Below are positions 1-6,287 of a DNA stretch of 8,247 bases, in pieces (position 1 is the first letter of the stretch; each line of letters opens with the position of its first letter). A program made the position numbers and the translations under genes. The DNA is taken from NCBI GenBank assembly GCA_002482415.1, contig DLFY01000137.1:7342-15588 (forward strand). The letters run 5' to 3'. Source of the stretch: Phycisphaerales bacterium UBA7708 (GTDB lineage: Bacteria > Planctomycetota > Phycisphaerae > Sedimentisphaerales > Anaerohalosphaeraceae). The notes beneath the pieces are model-generated. The model saw only the letters and a list, made by a program, of their open reading frames with translations, had not been told where the DNA came from and made no database searches.

Positions 1-1
1 A

Positions 2-1603
2 GCCGCCGGACCGCTGTGGCTGAAGGTGGCCCCCGATGGCACCCTGTCCGGCATTCCCGGCGACGGCGACACCCGCACTCAGACATTTACCCTCCGCGCC
101 ACAGACTCCCAGGGAAGCTTCAGCGATGGCCTGATGACGATCACTGTAAAAAACACCTTTACCGGTGAACTGGGTTTGTCGGACATGGCGGGCCTGGCAG
201 CCCGGTGGCTGAACAGCGGCTGTACTGACAGCCCCGCCTGCGGCGGAACCGACCTGACCGGGGACGGGGCAGTCAATGATGCCGACCTCATCGCGATGTC
301 CGGCATGTGGCTGACCTCAAGAAGCTATGGCGGACTGGTATCCCGATGGCCGTTTGATACCAATGCGTCGGATGCGGTCTCGGACAACGACGGCGTTCTC
401 ATGGGCGGAGCCGTCATTTCACGAACAGATGGCAATTATATCCTCGGCAGCGGCGCCTTAAATCTTGACGGGGTGGATGATTATGTCCGGATCTCCGGAT
501 ACAGGGGTGTAACGGGAACACAAAGCCGCACGTGCAGCGCCTGGATCAAAACGACCTGCACACAGGAGATTCCTATTTTGACCTGGGGCAGTCCTGCAAA
601 CGGCCAGAAGTGGATGTTCCGTGTTTCATCGGCCGGGGCCCCTGCTGTCGGCATCTGGGGAGGATTTATTCAATCCCAGAAAGTTGTTAATGACGGCCAG
701 TGGCATCATGTCGCGGCGGTGCTGCCGGACAGCGAGGCCCCCACCATCAACCAGATTCTGTTATATATTGACGGGATTCCGGATGCCCAGGCGTATGCTA
801 ATAATACCCAGGCTATCAATACTTCTGACGCTGAAGAGGTGCTGGTGGGTGCCCGCATCGGCGGCAGCGCCACAAACAGCTATTATCAGGGCCTCATGGA
901 CGAAGTCCATATCTATAATCGGGCATTGACACCGCCTGAAATCGAGGAGATGGTCTCATCATCCCTGCAATTATATTTGCCTTTGAATGAAACCGCCGGA
1001 ACAACTGCGGGAGATTACTCCCTGCAAAACCGGTCAGGACAACTGATCCATGGGCCTGCCTGGCAGCCGGTATCGGGGGCGATTGGAGGGGCGTTGTCGT
1101 TTGACGGTAACGATGATTATGTCAGGATTGCGGATTATAAAGGCGTAACCGGCACCGGGACTCGCACCTGCTGCGCCTGGATTAAGACCTCGGCTTCTGG
1201 GGTAGAGCAGACGATTTTGTCCTGGGGCAGTTCGGTAACAAGCCAGAAATGGCTGTTTCGTCTTGCGGCTTCGGGAAAATTCTCGATAGGCATCTGGGGA
1301 GCGTATATCGAATCGCAGCAGGCTGTCAATGACGGCCAGTGGCATCATGTCGCCGCCGTATTGCCCTCCAGCGACGCCCCTGCAATCAACCAGGTCCTGC
1401 TGTATATTGACGGCAATCTGGATACGCAATCGCATGCCAGCGGTGCTCTGGCCATCAATACCTCCGGTGCCGAAGAGGTGCTGGTGGGTGCCCGGACCAG
1501 CGGAACCGGCACCATCGCCCATTTTCAGGGGCTTATCGACGAAGTCCGAATCTATGACCAGCCGCTCCATGATGAGGAGATAATTCAGTCGGCTGGATTA
1601 TAA
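2..1603 (+). CDS. Secreted Ig-like / dockerin-like / tandem LamG protein, 5' end missing
   Basis: The frame is already open at base 2, so the true start lies left of the window; the GTG at 26 is internal. The visible part is 533 codons ending in TAA at 1601-1603. Residues 1-51 are the end of a putative Ig (He_PIG/cadherin-like) domain, with the pattern GPLWL...DGTLSG.P...FTLRATDSQG...ITV. Residues 55-104 form a dockerin-like module: an F-helix ending in W-L, a C-x5-C segment, then a calcium loop D84-x-T-x-D88-G-x-V-N-x-x-D95 and a second W-L helix. Residues 112-318 and 322-533 are two LamG/concanavalin A-like jelly-roll domains, each with DGxDDYVRI, AWIKT, NDGQWHHVAAVLP, LYIDG and DEVxIY. Known role of such domains: extracellular carbohydrate or protein binding. 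No catalytic domain is visible, although one could lie upstream. Nothing follows the second LamG, so this protein has no C-terminal dockerin or sorting tail. The domain calls are strong; the substrate is unknown. Confidence 0.9.
   Translation, partial: AAGPLWLKVAPDGTLSGIPGDGDTRTQTFTLRATDSQGSFSDGLMTITVKNTFTGELGLSDMAGLAARWLNSGCTDSPACGGTDLTGDGAVNDADLIAMSGMWLTSRSYGGLVSRWPFDTNASDAVSDNDGVLMGGAVISRTDGNYILGSGALNLDGVDDYVRISGYRGVTGTQSRTCSAWIKTTCTQEIPILTWGSPANGQKWMFRVSSAGAPAVGIWGGFIQSQKVVNDGQWHHVAAVLPDSEAPTINQILLYIDGIPDAQAYANNTQAINTSDAEEVLVGARIGGSATNSYYQGLMDEVHIYNRALTPPEIEEMVSSSLQLYLPLNETAGTTAGDYSLQNRSGQLIHGPAWQPVSGAIGGALSFDGNDDYVRIADYKGVTGTGTRTCCAWIKTSASGVEQTILSWGSSVTSQKWLFRLAASGKFSIGIWGAYIESQQAVNDGQWHHVAAVLPSSDAPAINQVLLYIDGNLDTQSHASGALAINTSGAEEVLVGARTSGTGTIAHFQGLIDEVRIYDQPLHDEEIIQSAGL
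335..1603 (+). repeat. Tandemly duplicated LamG modules (period about 639 bp)
   Basis: The two LamG domains of the first gene are about 60% identical by my hand alignment of 157 positions. Exact DNA matches support a duplication: 26 identical bases at 689-714 and 1328-1353, and 23 identical bases at 833-855 and 1472-1494. Both pairs are offset by exactly 639 bp (213 codons). A third match (476-487 and 1112-1123) is offset by 636 bp, so a one-codon indel separates the copies in their first half. Confidence 0.85.
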
Positions 1604-1616
1604 TCAAGGCAAACAA

Positions 1617-1641
1617 CGGCCGCGGTGCGCCGCTATTTTTT
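1617..1641. terminator. Possible shared terminator between convergent genes
   Basis: The 29-bp gap between the convergent stop codons contains GCGG-TGCG-CCGC (1622-1633), a 4-bp GC stem, followed on the plus strand by a run of six T (1636-1641). The T-run lies inside the last codons of the regulator gene. The stem is short, so the call rests mainly on its position at a convergent junction. On the minus strand the downstream T content is weaker (TTGTTT). Confidence 0.3.
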
Positions 1642-2799
1642 ACCGTACTTTTTGCGATAATCCAGCGGCGTCATGCCCACAGACTGGCGGAAATATCTGG
1701 ATATATGGTCATCTCCGGAAAAACCGATTGACCTGGCAATGTCGGAGATGGACATATTGGAATTCAACAGCATTTCTGCAATTTTATCGGCGCAGGCACG
1801 CCTGATTTCCTGAGACACCGAACAGCCGACGGCCTTTTTAAATCGCTTCTGCAGGGCGTTTTTGGACAGTCCCGTCTGTTCGGCGACATCGTTGACCTGC
1901 AGCAGCTTGACGGAGTTATGGTGAATATAATTCATGGCTTTGCCGACTTCGTAATCCTTAATCAGGGAAAAATCCGTCGATTGCCGGGTGATGATATTGG
2001 TTGGTTCAATCAGAACCGTCTGCTCCGCGGCTGCAACCGTGCCATCCATCATTTTGTCCAGCAGTTGGGCCGCTTCATAACCGGCTTTGTAGTAACTGAG
2101 TGCCACACTGGAAATCTTGGGAATCTGCGTCTCGCAGATAATCCGGGTGTTATTGATGCCCAGAACGGCGATTTGCTGGGGGATGAGCAGTCCGGCCAGA
2201 CGGCAGGCCATCAGAATGTTGACGGCAAGGATATCATCGCCGGCCATGATGGCGGCGGGCTTGGGAATGGACTTGAGCCAGTTGGCCAGCAGGTCAAGCT
2301 GCCTGTTCCATGAAATCAGATTCCTGACTCCCTTTCGCAGGAATGGATACGTCTTGAAGCCGGCTTGATTGACACAACGGGTAAAGCTCTCAGCCCGTTC
2401 CTGCATGGGAACTTCATTTTCACACACGTAACAGGCAAAGTTCTTGAATCCCAGCTTGATCAGATAATCCGCTGCCATGGCGCCGATCCGGTTTCCATCG
2501 CCGAGAATTGCGGGGCGGCCGGGAATCCGCTGCTTGAGATTGCGATGCACGATGATGGGAATTTTGAATTTCAGAATGTCATCCAGATTCTTTCGTGAAT
2601 TCGGCACGATAATCCCGTCCGGCTTGAAATTCGTCAGCCAGCGATATGTCTCGCGGTCATCGGCCTCAAAGCGAAGCGAAAGCGGGGAGTACAGCAGCCA
2701 CCGTCCATACAATGAAGCATATTCCGCGACGCCGTCCCATATCCCCCAGTCTTCCCGATGGGAGTATAAAAACACGACCTTCTTGCACTCACGCTGCAT
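1633..2799 (-). CDS. XylR-like AraC-family transcriptional regulator
   Basis: This is a complete 388-residue cytoplasmic regulator, close to the roughly 390 residues of E. coli XylR and with the same domain order. Residues about 7-270 resemble a LacI/periplasmic-binding-protein sensor, including KPAAIMAGDDILAVNIL (about 180-196) and a LLIPQQIAVLGINN segment (about 204-217) that matches the LacI-type 'vPedvaViGfdd' region. Residues about 285-388 are an AraC DNA-binding domain with two helix-turn-helix units: VNDVAEQTGLSKNALQKRFK (302-321) and SISDIARSIGFSGDDHISRYF (350-370), followed by the usual GMTPLDYRKKY end. The ATG at 2797-2799 has a good ribosome binding site, GAGGA (complement of 2809-2813), nine bases upstream. 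It is divergent from the pseudopilin and dockerin-like genes, so they are its likely targets. Family knowledge suggests a sugar effector; which one cannot be read from the sequence. It should not be assumed to respond to xylose. Confidence 0.9.
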   Translation of the reverse strand: MQRECKKVVFLYSHREDWGIWDGVAEYASLYGRWLLYSPLSLRFEADDRETYRWLTNFKPDGIIVPNSRKNLDDILKFKIPIIVHRNLKQRIPGRPAILGDGNRIGAMAADYLIKLGFKNFACYVCENEVPMQERAESFTRCVNQAGFKTYPFLRKGVRNLISWNRQLDLLANWLKSIPKPAAIMAGDDILAVNILMACRLAGLLIPQQIAVLGINNTRIICETQIPKISSVALSYYKAGYEAAQLLDKMMDGTVAAAEQTVLIEPTNIITRQSTDFSLIKDYEVGKAMNYIHHNSVKLLQVNDVAEQTGLSKNALQKRFKKAVGCSVSQEIRRACADKIAEMLLNSNMSISDIARSIGFSGDDHISRYFRQSVGMTPLDYRKKYGKK

Positions 2800-2963
2800 T
2801 CGTTATCTTCCTCAATCGAAAATAGTTATCCAGACATCAAGACTTTCCCGGCAATTCCAAACAAAACGCTGAAAGATACGTGCTTAAAAAATCCTTTTCG
2901 TCGAAAACAACCTCAGGCCTCATCATATCGCCGGGATTCAAAAGGTGTCAAGACAAAATCACA

Positions 2964-3073
2964 GCCTGTCTGCGGTTTGGGGCAACAGGCTTATGCCGCC
3001 ATAATAACTTATACCCAAGACACGATACCCCACAGGGCAACAGGAACAAAGTCGCCTTCCTGTATTCTACAGG
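2964..3073. promoter_or_regulatory. Cluster of six ACAGG/CCTGT half-sites in the divergent intergenic region
   Basis: Within 110 bp the pentamer ACAGG or its complement occurs six times: CCTGT at 2965-2969 and 3059-3063, ACAGG at 2985-2989, 3032-3036, 3040-3044 and 3069-3073. By chance about 0.2 would be expected in both orientations. Two copies sit in the same nonamer, GGCAACAGG (2981-2989 and 3036-3044), 55 bp apart. GCCTGT (2964-2969) also faces ACAGGC (2985-2990). The density suggests regulator binding sites. The assignment to the adjacent XylR-like protein is inference. Confidence 0.4.
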
Positions 3074-3074
3074 A
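3058..3074. promoter_or_regulatory. Perfect 7+3+7 palindrome, candidate operator
   Basis: TCCTGTA-TTC-TACAGGA is a perfect inverted repeat with 7-bp arms and a 3-bp centre. It lies between the divergent regulator and pilin genes and forms the right end of the ACAGG cluster. There is no T-tract directly after it, so an operator is more likely than a terminator. A symmetric site fits a dimeric protein. AraC-family proteins more often use direct repeats, so the binder may be a different regulator. Confidence 0.4.
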
Positions 3075-3138
3075 TATTCTCTTGCTTTTATGTTATCATA
3101 GTATATTTAACTGCTATTCGGGCAAGCATGGCTATTTT

Positions 3139-3171
3139 TGGCGGTATTTTAGTGCAAAGTGGCGTTCATTT
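3139..3171 (+). promoter_or_regulatory. Candidate AraC/XylR-type direct-repeat activator site
   Basis: TGGCGGTATTTT (3139-3150) and TGGCGTTCATTT (3160-3171) match at 9 of 12 positions and are offset by 21 bp, two helical turns. The downstream copy overlaps the putative -35 region. This is the geometry known from AraC-family activators such as araI, where the proximal half-site overlaps the -35. Binding by the neighbouring regulator is inferred from position only. Confidence 0.35.
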
Positions 3172-3194
3172 TCTCGCCAGACTGTCGATATAAT
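3165..3194 (+). promoter_or_regulatory. Putative promoter for the rightward genes
   Basis: TATAAT at 3189-3194 is a perfect -10 hexamer. The best upstream -35 is TTCATT (3165-3170), with an 18-bp spacer and only a 3/6 match, as expected for an activator-dependent promoter. Transcription would start near 3201, about 23 bases before the small ORF and about 130 bases before the pseudopilin ATG. Confidence 0.4.
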
Positions 3195-3223
3195 GAACAC
3201 CATGATTTATGAGGCTGGGTAAC

Positions 3224-3349
3224 ATGGAAAAAAATCAGACAATCGTAATGAGTGCATGGACAAAGATTGTACTGCCTGTCATCACAGATACGCAGCACAA
3301 CACAGCACATGCAGAATGGGGTAGCACGTATGGTCAAAGGATGTATTAA
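3224..3349 (+). CDS. Possible 41-residue leader ORF overlapping the pseudopilin start
   Basis: ATG at 3224 opens a 41-codon frame ending in TAA at 3347-3349. It is preceded by GAGG (3211-3214) with a nine-base spacing, a better ribosome binding site than the pseudopilin itself has. The frame ends 20 bases inside the pseudopilin gene, in another frame. The predicted peptide begins MEKNQTIVMSAWTK and has no recognisable domain, signal peptide or codon run typical of attenuation. It could be a real leader that couples translation to the pilin, or a chance frame. Confidence 0.25.
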   Translation: MEKNQTIVMSAWTKIVLPVITDTQHNTAHAEWGSTYGQRMY

Positions 3350-4169
3350 AAACGGCAGGAACGCCTTTACGCTGCTCGAATTGCTGGTAGTCATCGCAGT
3401 CATCGGACTGCTGATGGCAGTCGTGGCGCCTGCCCTGCAGAAAGCCAAACGCGCGGCCAAAGAAACCATCTGCTGCTCCAATCTGCACCAGTTATCGATT
3501 GCGGCACTGGCTTATGAACAAAACGAAGGACGTCTGCCGGAACATTATACTGAAAATCCCAGGGGAACCAAACCGCGCGGGGCCTGGTCTGAACAGTTGG
3601 CCAGCAATGCAGACCTGGTGGACCATCGTCCCTTGTGGCTGCCCTATATCCCGGACCTGAAGTTTCTCAATTGCCCCCTGCTTAAAACACTCGACATCAA
3701 CATCGAAGCCGTTCCGCTGAACAGCCACAGGGTTTATTCCGGATATACATTTATATTCGGCTACTGGCGCGACCGGATGCCTGACGGCCAATGGGGCCCG
3801 GAATCCAGCCGCTGGACAAAAACGAACCAGCATTGGAAATACAATGGCCGTAAAGTCGAGGTACTCGCCGGAGATCGGCTCTATTACTCGGCCCCCAATG
3901 CCTATTATCGGGTCAATCACGGCCTGAAAATGGGTCTGACGGTCAATTATGTCGAATATAAAGATCCCCGTGATTATGTGGTCAGCGTCTATGAAAAATC
4001 CGGCGTCACCTCCGACGAAGGGGATCTTCGCAAAAAAGTCAATGGTCTGTTTTGTTTTAAGGACGGCTCCGCCGAAAAATACAGCGGCGGCGACGACCGG
4101 CTGGTCGATATTTTCGAGCCTGCCGACCAGAGCGGCAGAGAGGGTGCACAGTTAATCCCGATGCGCTAA
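3330..4169 (+). CDS. Type IV pilin-like / type II secretion pseudopilin
   Basis: This is a 279-residue protein beginning MVKGCIKNGRNA|FTLLELLVV. The 12-residue basic leader, cleavage before Phe, Glu at mature position 5 and a hydrophobic helix (about residues 13-37) are the class III prepilin signal recognised by prepilin peptidase. Residue -1 is Ala rather than the classical Gly, as is common in planctomycete pseudopilins. The next segment (KRAAKETICCSNLHQLSIAALAYEQNEGRLPEH region) is typical of the planctomycete pseudopilin family, and the C-terminal FCFKDGSAE (D245-G246) fits the family's 'DG' motif. I chose ATG 3330 because it gives a short leader. GTG 3252 and ATG 3309 are in frame upstream but lack ribosome binding sites and would give implausibly long leaders; the site before 3330 (GGGGT) is weak. 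The protein would sit in the inner membrane or periplasm, perhaps as part of a secretion pseudopilus. No other secretion genes are visible. Confidence 0.88.
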   Translation: MVKGCIKNGRNAFTLLELLVVIAVIGLLMAVVAPALQKAKRAAKETICCSNLHQLSIAALAYEQNEGRLPEHYTENPRGTKPRGAWSEQLASNADLVDHRPLWLPYIPDLKFLNCPLLKTLDINIEAVPLNSHRVYSGYTFIFGYWRDRMPDGQWGPESSRWTKTNQHWKYNGRKVEVLAGDRLYYSAPNAYYRVNHGLKMGLTVNYVEYKDPRDYVVSVYEKSGVTSDEGDLRKKVNGLFCFKDGSAEKYSGGDDRLVDIFEPADQSGREGAQLIPMR

Positions 4170-4251
4170 CCGACCGCGGACAAGGAATTCATTTCAGGAC
4201 GACAGGGTATATTCAGAACTCTCAAAACTAATTCTTTCAAGGAGTAATTCA

Positions 4252-6129
4252 ATGAAAAGCAGAGTAGTGTGCAGCATCTTGGTGTTAATGTCGATGTCAT
4301 GTCTGGCCGCCACGTACACCTGGAATAATGCCAGCGGTGATCACAGTTTTGTCCGCGGCTCCAACTGGAAAGATGCCACCGACAGCACCGTCTTTACCAT
4401 CGCGGATGAATTCCGTATTGACCTCAGCGGAGACAGCGGCTATTCCACCCTCGCTTCCGATGCTATCGGCAACAACCTCAGGGTTGGGTATGGAGCGACC
4501 GGGGAACTGTATATCACCGGAGGAACCTCCGTGTTTAACGGTTCGTGCATGTCGGGAAGAGGTGCGACCGCAAAGGGTTACATGTATATCAGCGGAGGCG
4601 AAATCAGCTTCCTGAACAGTTATTTTACCCTCGGTGAATCCGGCGCCGGTATTCTCGATATCAGCAATGGAACCGTCAAAGCGGCCCGTTTGAATATGGC
4701 CACCAAAGCCCTGACCACGTCCCAGTCCAGGCTGTCCATGACGGGCGGCTTGATTGATTTGACCACCTTTCTCGTTTGCGGCACGTCGGGAACAGCCGAT
4801 TTGATGATGAACGGAGGCCGAATCAATCTGGGATCTTATATGACCATGGCCAAAGATGCCGGCTCAATCGGTCGCTGCACCATCAGCGCCGGGCAAATCA
4901 CCATGCCTGAATTGTTAACCGTGGGTGATCTGGGATTGGCTCGTCTGGCAGTGGGTGGTGCCGGTCAAGTTAGCTGCGGCCAGTTGGCTCTGAACAACCA
5001 GTCCGCCATACAATTGAATATCAACGGCGCGGCGACTTATGGAAATCCAATCACAATAACCGCATCGGACTCCACCTTATCCGGTGACTTTGATCCCAAT
5101 TTTGTCCCCGGCACGGGAAATGCGGGCTTTTATATCGCCGCGGCTGCCCTTCAAAACAGTATTCTGACCAATGAACCGAATTTGATTTCACCCGCCGCCG
5201 GAGCAGCCAAATGGACCACTCAGATCATCCCTGTCGGCGCCGGCCAGGCCGTATTATTAACCAATTCACAGCCTGCAAACAATGTCGCCTGGACCAACAG
5301 CAGCGGTACTCGGCTCTGGAGCAATCCCGGCAACTGGAATACGACACTGGACCCCAATGATATCGCCGTCATCGATCGTGAAAGCACATCCGGAGCTATC
5401 GTGAACTCAACGGCAGTCTGCGGCGGGCTTGTCGTCGGCAGCACGGCCAATGGGGCACTGACCGTCTCCAGCGGCTCACTGACCGCAGCCAGCTCGGCCA
5501 TCATCGGCTCCAGCGGAAATGGCTCACTGGCCATCCACGGCGGAACCTTCTCCGCCGGCAACCTCATCGCGGCACTGAATGCCGGCAGTTCCGCCGATAT
5601 TCTGATTGACAACAATGCCGTGGTCCGTATTGACGGAATCGCAGGCCTTGGAGCAAACGCCGGCCTGACCCTCTCCGGCCACCAGACCAGCACCGAATTC
5701 GGCACGCTGACCACGGCCCCGGGGTCTGAAATCAACTTCGCACTGAACGGCGCTCTCGGCGTCGGCAACGGGCTGGTTGTACATGGCGATGTTGTCCTGG
5801 CAGGCTCCATTCAGCTCGCCTTTGTCGGGGGAGTCAAAGCGGACGGCACATTTACCCTGCTCCGCAGCTCCGGCACCATCACAGACAAGACCGGCGGAAC
5901 TCTGATCAATCCCTTGCCGGGATCTGCCATCAGTTACGCCATCCAGACCGAAGGAACCGAACAGGTCCTGAAAGTAACCCTTTACAGCCCGGCCACCTGC
6001 GAAGAAGTAATTAACGCCGGACTCGGCTATTCCGCCGATATCAATCAGGACTGCAAAGTCAACATGCTGGATTTTGCCGAAATGGCCTCGCAGTGGCTGC
6101 TGTGCAATGACCCCGAGCTGTGCAATTAA
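4252..6129 (+). CDS. Secreted beta-solenoid repeat protein with C-terminal dockerin-like module
   Basis: This complete 625-residue protein has a strong ribosome binding site, AAGGAG (4239-4244), seven bases before the ATG. Residues 1-20 are a Sec signal peptide ending CLAA. The body has two halves. Each opens with a W-x-N...G...NW cap (TWNNASG...SNW from 24; AWTNSSG...GNW from 347). Glycine-rich strands of the autotransporter/PEP-CTERM-associated type follow: seven units of about 23-26 residues at 76-244 and three at 392-460. A further beta-rich region (about 465-580) precedes the dockerin-like tail, with calcium loop D596-x-N598-x-D600-C-x-V-N604-x-x-D607, a helix ending QWLL, and C618-NDPEL-C624. 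Cys583, Cys601, Cys618 and Cys624 could form disulfides. The gene lies 82 bp after the pseudopilin with no evident terminator between them, so co-transcription is plausible. A surface-attached structural or adhesive role is inferred; no catalytic motif is seen. Confidence 0.9.
   Translation: MKSRVVCSILVLMSMSCLAATYTWNNASGDHSFVRGSNWKDATDSTVFTIADEFRIDLSGDSGYSTLASDAIGNNLRVGYGATGELYITGGTSVFNGSCMSGRGATAKGYMYISGGEISFLNSYFTLGESGAGILDISNGTVKAARLNMATKALTTSQSRLSMTGGLIDLTTFLVCGTSGTADLMMNGGRINLGSYMTMAKDAGSIGRCTISAGQITMPELLTVGDLGLARLAVGGAGQVSCGQLALNNQSAIQLNINGAATYGNPITITASDSTLSGDFDPNFVPGTGNAGFYIAAAALQNSILTNEPNLISPAAGAAKWTTQIIPVGAGQAVLLTNSQPANNVAWTNSSGTRLWSNPGNWNTTLDPNDIAVIDRESTSGAIVNSTAVCGGLVVGSTANGALTVSSGSLTAASSAIIGSSGNGSLAIHGGTFSAGNLIAALNAGSSADILIDNNAVVRIDGIAGLGANAGLTLSGHQTSTEFGTLTTAPGSEINFALNGALGVGNGLVVHGDVVLAGSIQLAFVGGVKADGTFTLLRSSGTITDKTGGTLINPLPGSAISYAIQTEGTEQVLKVTLYSPATCEEVINAGLGYSADINQDCKVNMLDFAEMASQWLLCNDPELCN
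4477..4983 (+). repeat. Seven degenerate beta-strand repeats within the solenoid protein
   Basis: Seven protein-level units of 23-26 residues follow the loose pattern L-x-V-G-x-x-G-x-G-x-L-x-I-x-G-G-x-I. They start at residues 76, 99, 124, 147, 173, 196 and 221. Units 1, 3, 5 and 7 keep the pattern best. Three more units occur at 5425-5631. The DNA is not detectably repetitive, so the duplication is old. Confidence 0.65.
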
Positions 6130-6152
6130 ATTCCATCGAAAACATTAAAAAT

Positions 6153-6177
6153 TCCCAACTGAACCGTTTGGGATTTT
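6153..6177 (+). terminator. Putative rho-independent terminator after the solenoid gene
   Basis: TCCCAA (6153-6158) pairs with TTGGGA (6168-6173) across a 9-base loop and is followed directly by TTTT (6174-6177). The upstream AAAA (6148-6151) could extend the stem onto these T residues around a one-base bulge. It begins 23 bases after the stop codon at 6127-6129. The T-tract is short, so the confidence is moderate. Confidence 0.5.
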
Positions 6178-6185
6178 GATACAAT
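6177..6185 (+). promoter_or_regulatory. Putative extended -10 promoter for the LamG/sialidase-like gene
   Basis: TGATACAAT fits the extended -10 pattern TGnTATAAT with one mismatch. No convincing -35 is visible 16-18 bp upstream, which extended -10 promoters can tolerate. Transcription would start near 6192, just after the preceding terminator, giving a leader of roughly 95 bases that contains the 6208-6243 hairpin. Confidence 0.35.
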
Positions 6186-6197
6186 CTTGAATGGATT

Positions 6198-6252
6198 AAG
6201 GAGGTTCGCCTGTAAGGCTTGTCTCGTTACGGGTCTTACAGGCTCTTTTATT
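6198..6252 (+). promoter_or_regulatory. Leader hairpin with T-rich tail and orphan Shine-Dalgarno sequence
   Basis: GCCTGTAAG (6208-6216) and CTTACAGGC (6235-6243) are perfect 9-bp complements around an 18-base loop, followed by TCTTTTATT (6244-6252). This resembles an intrinsic terminator or attenuator, placed about 35 bases before the next start codon. Within the first arm a competing small hairpin, GCCT-GTA-AGGC (6208-6218), could form instead. AAGGAGG (6198-6204), an ideal Shine-Dalgarno, lies just upstream, but no ATG or GTG follows at a usual distance. The only in-frame candidate is TTG 6219, 14 bases away. I recognise no known riboswitch class here. Confidence 0.45.
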
Positions 6253-6287
6253 GGAAAAGGATTTTTCCCGGATTCAAACGGGGTGAA

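Noticed and set aside
1034..1570. 178-codon minus-strand ORF
   Set aside because: It lies wholly antisense to the second LamG domain, whose reading frame is clearly conserved. The antisense product has no recognisable motif.
1918..2872. Several plus-strand ORFs of 77-131 codons
   Set aside because: They are antisense to the XylR-like regulator, and their products have no motif or ribosome binding site that stands out.
2880..3222. Plus-strand ORFs of 73 and 81 codons in the divergent intergenic region
   Set aside because: They begin at poorly supported starts, show no family resemblance and span the putative operator and promoter elements, so they are most likely chance frames.
4170..4251. 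Possible promoter (TATATT at 4208-4213) before the solenoid gene
   Set aside because: No -35 at suitable spacing was found. The gap is only 82 bp and has no terminator, so read-through from the pseudopilin gene is the simpler reading.
5220..5810. 196-codon minus-strand ORF, rich in Pro, Ala and Ser
   Set aside because: It is the antisense shadow of the Gly/Ala/Ser-rich solenoid coding sequence and has no domain signal.
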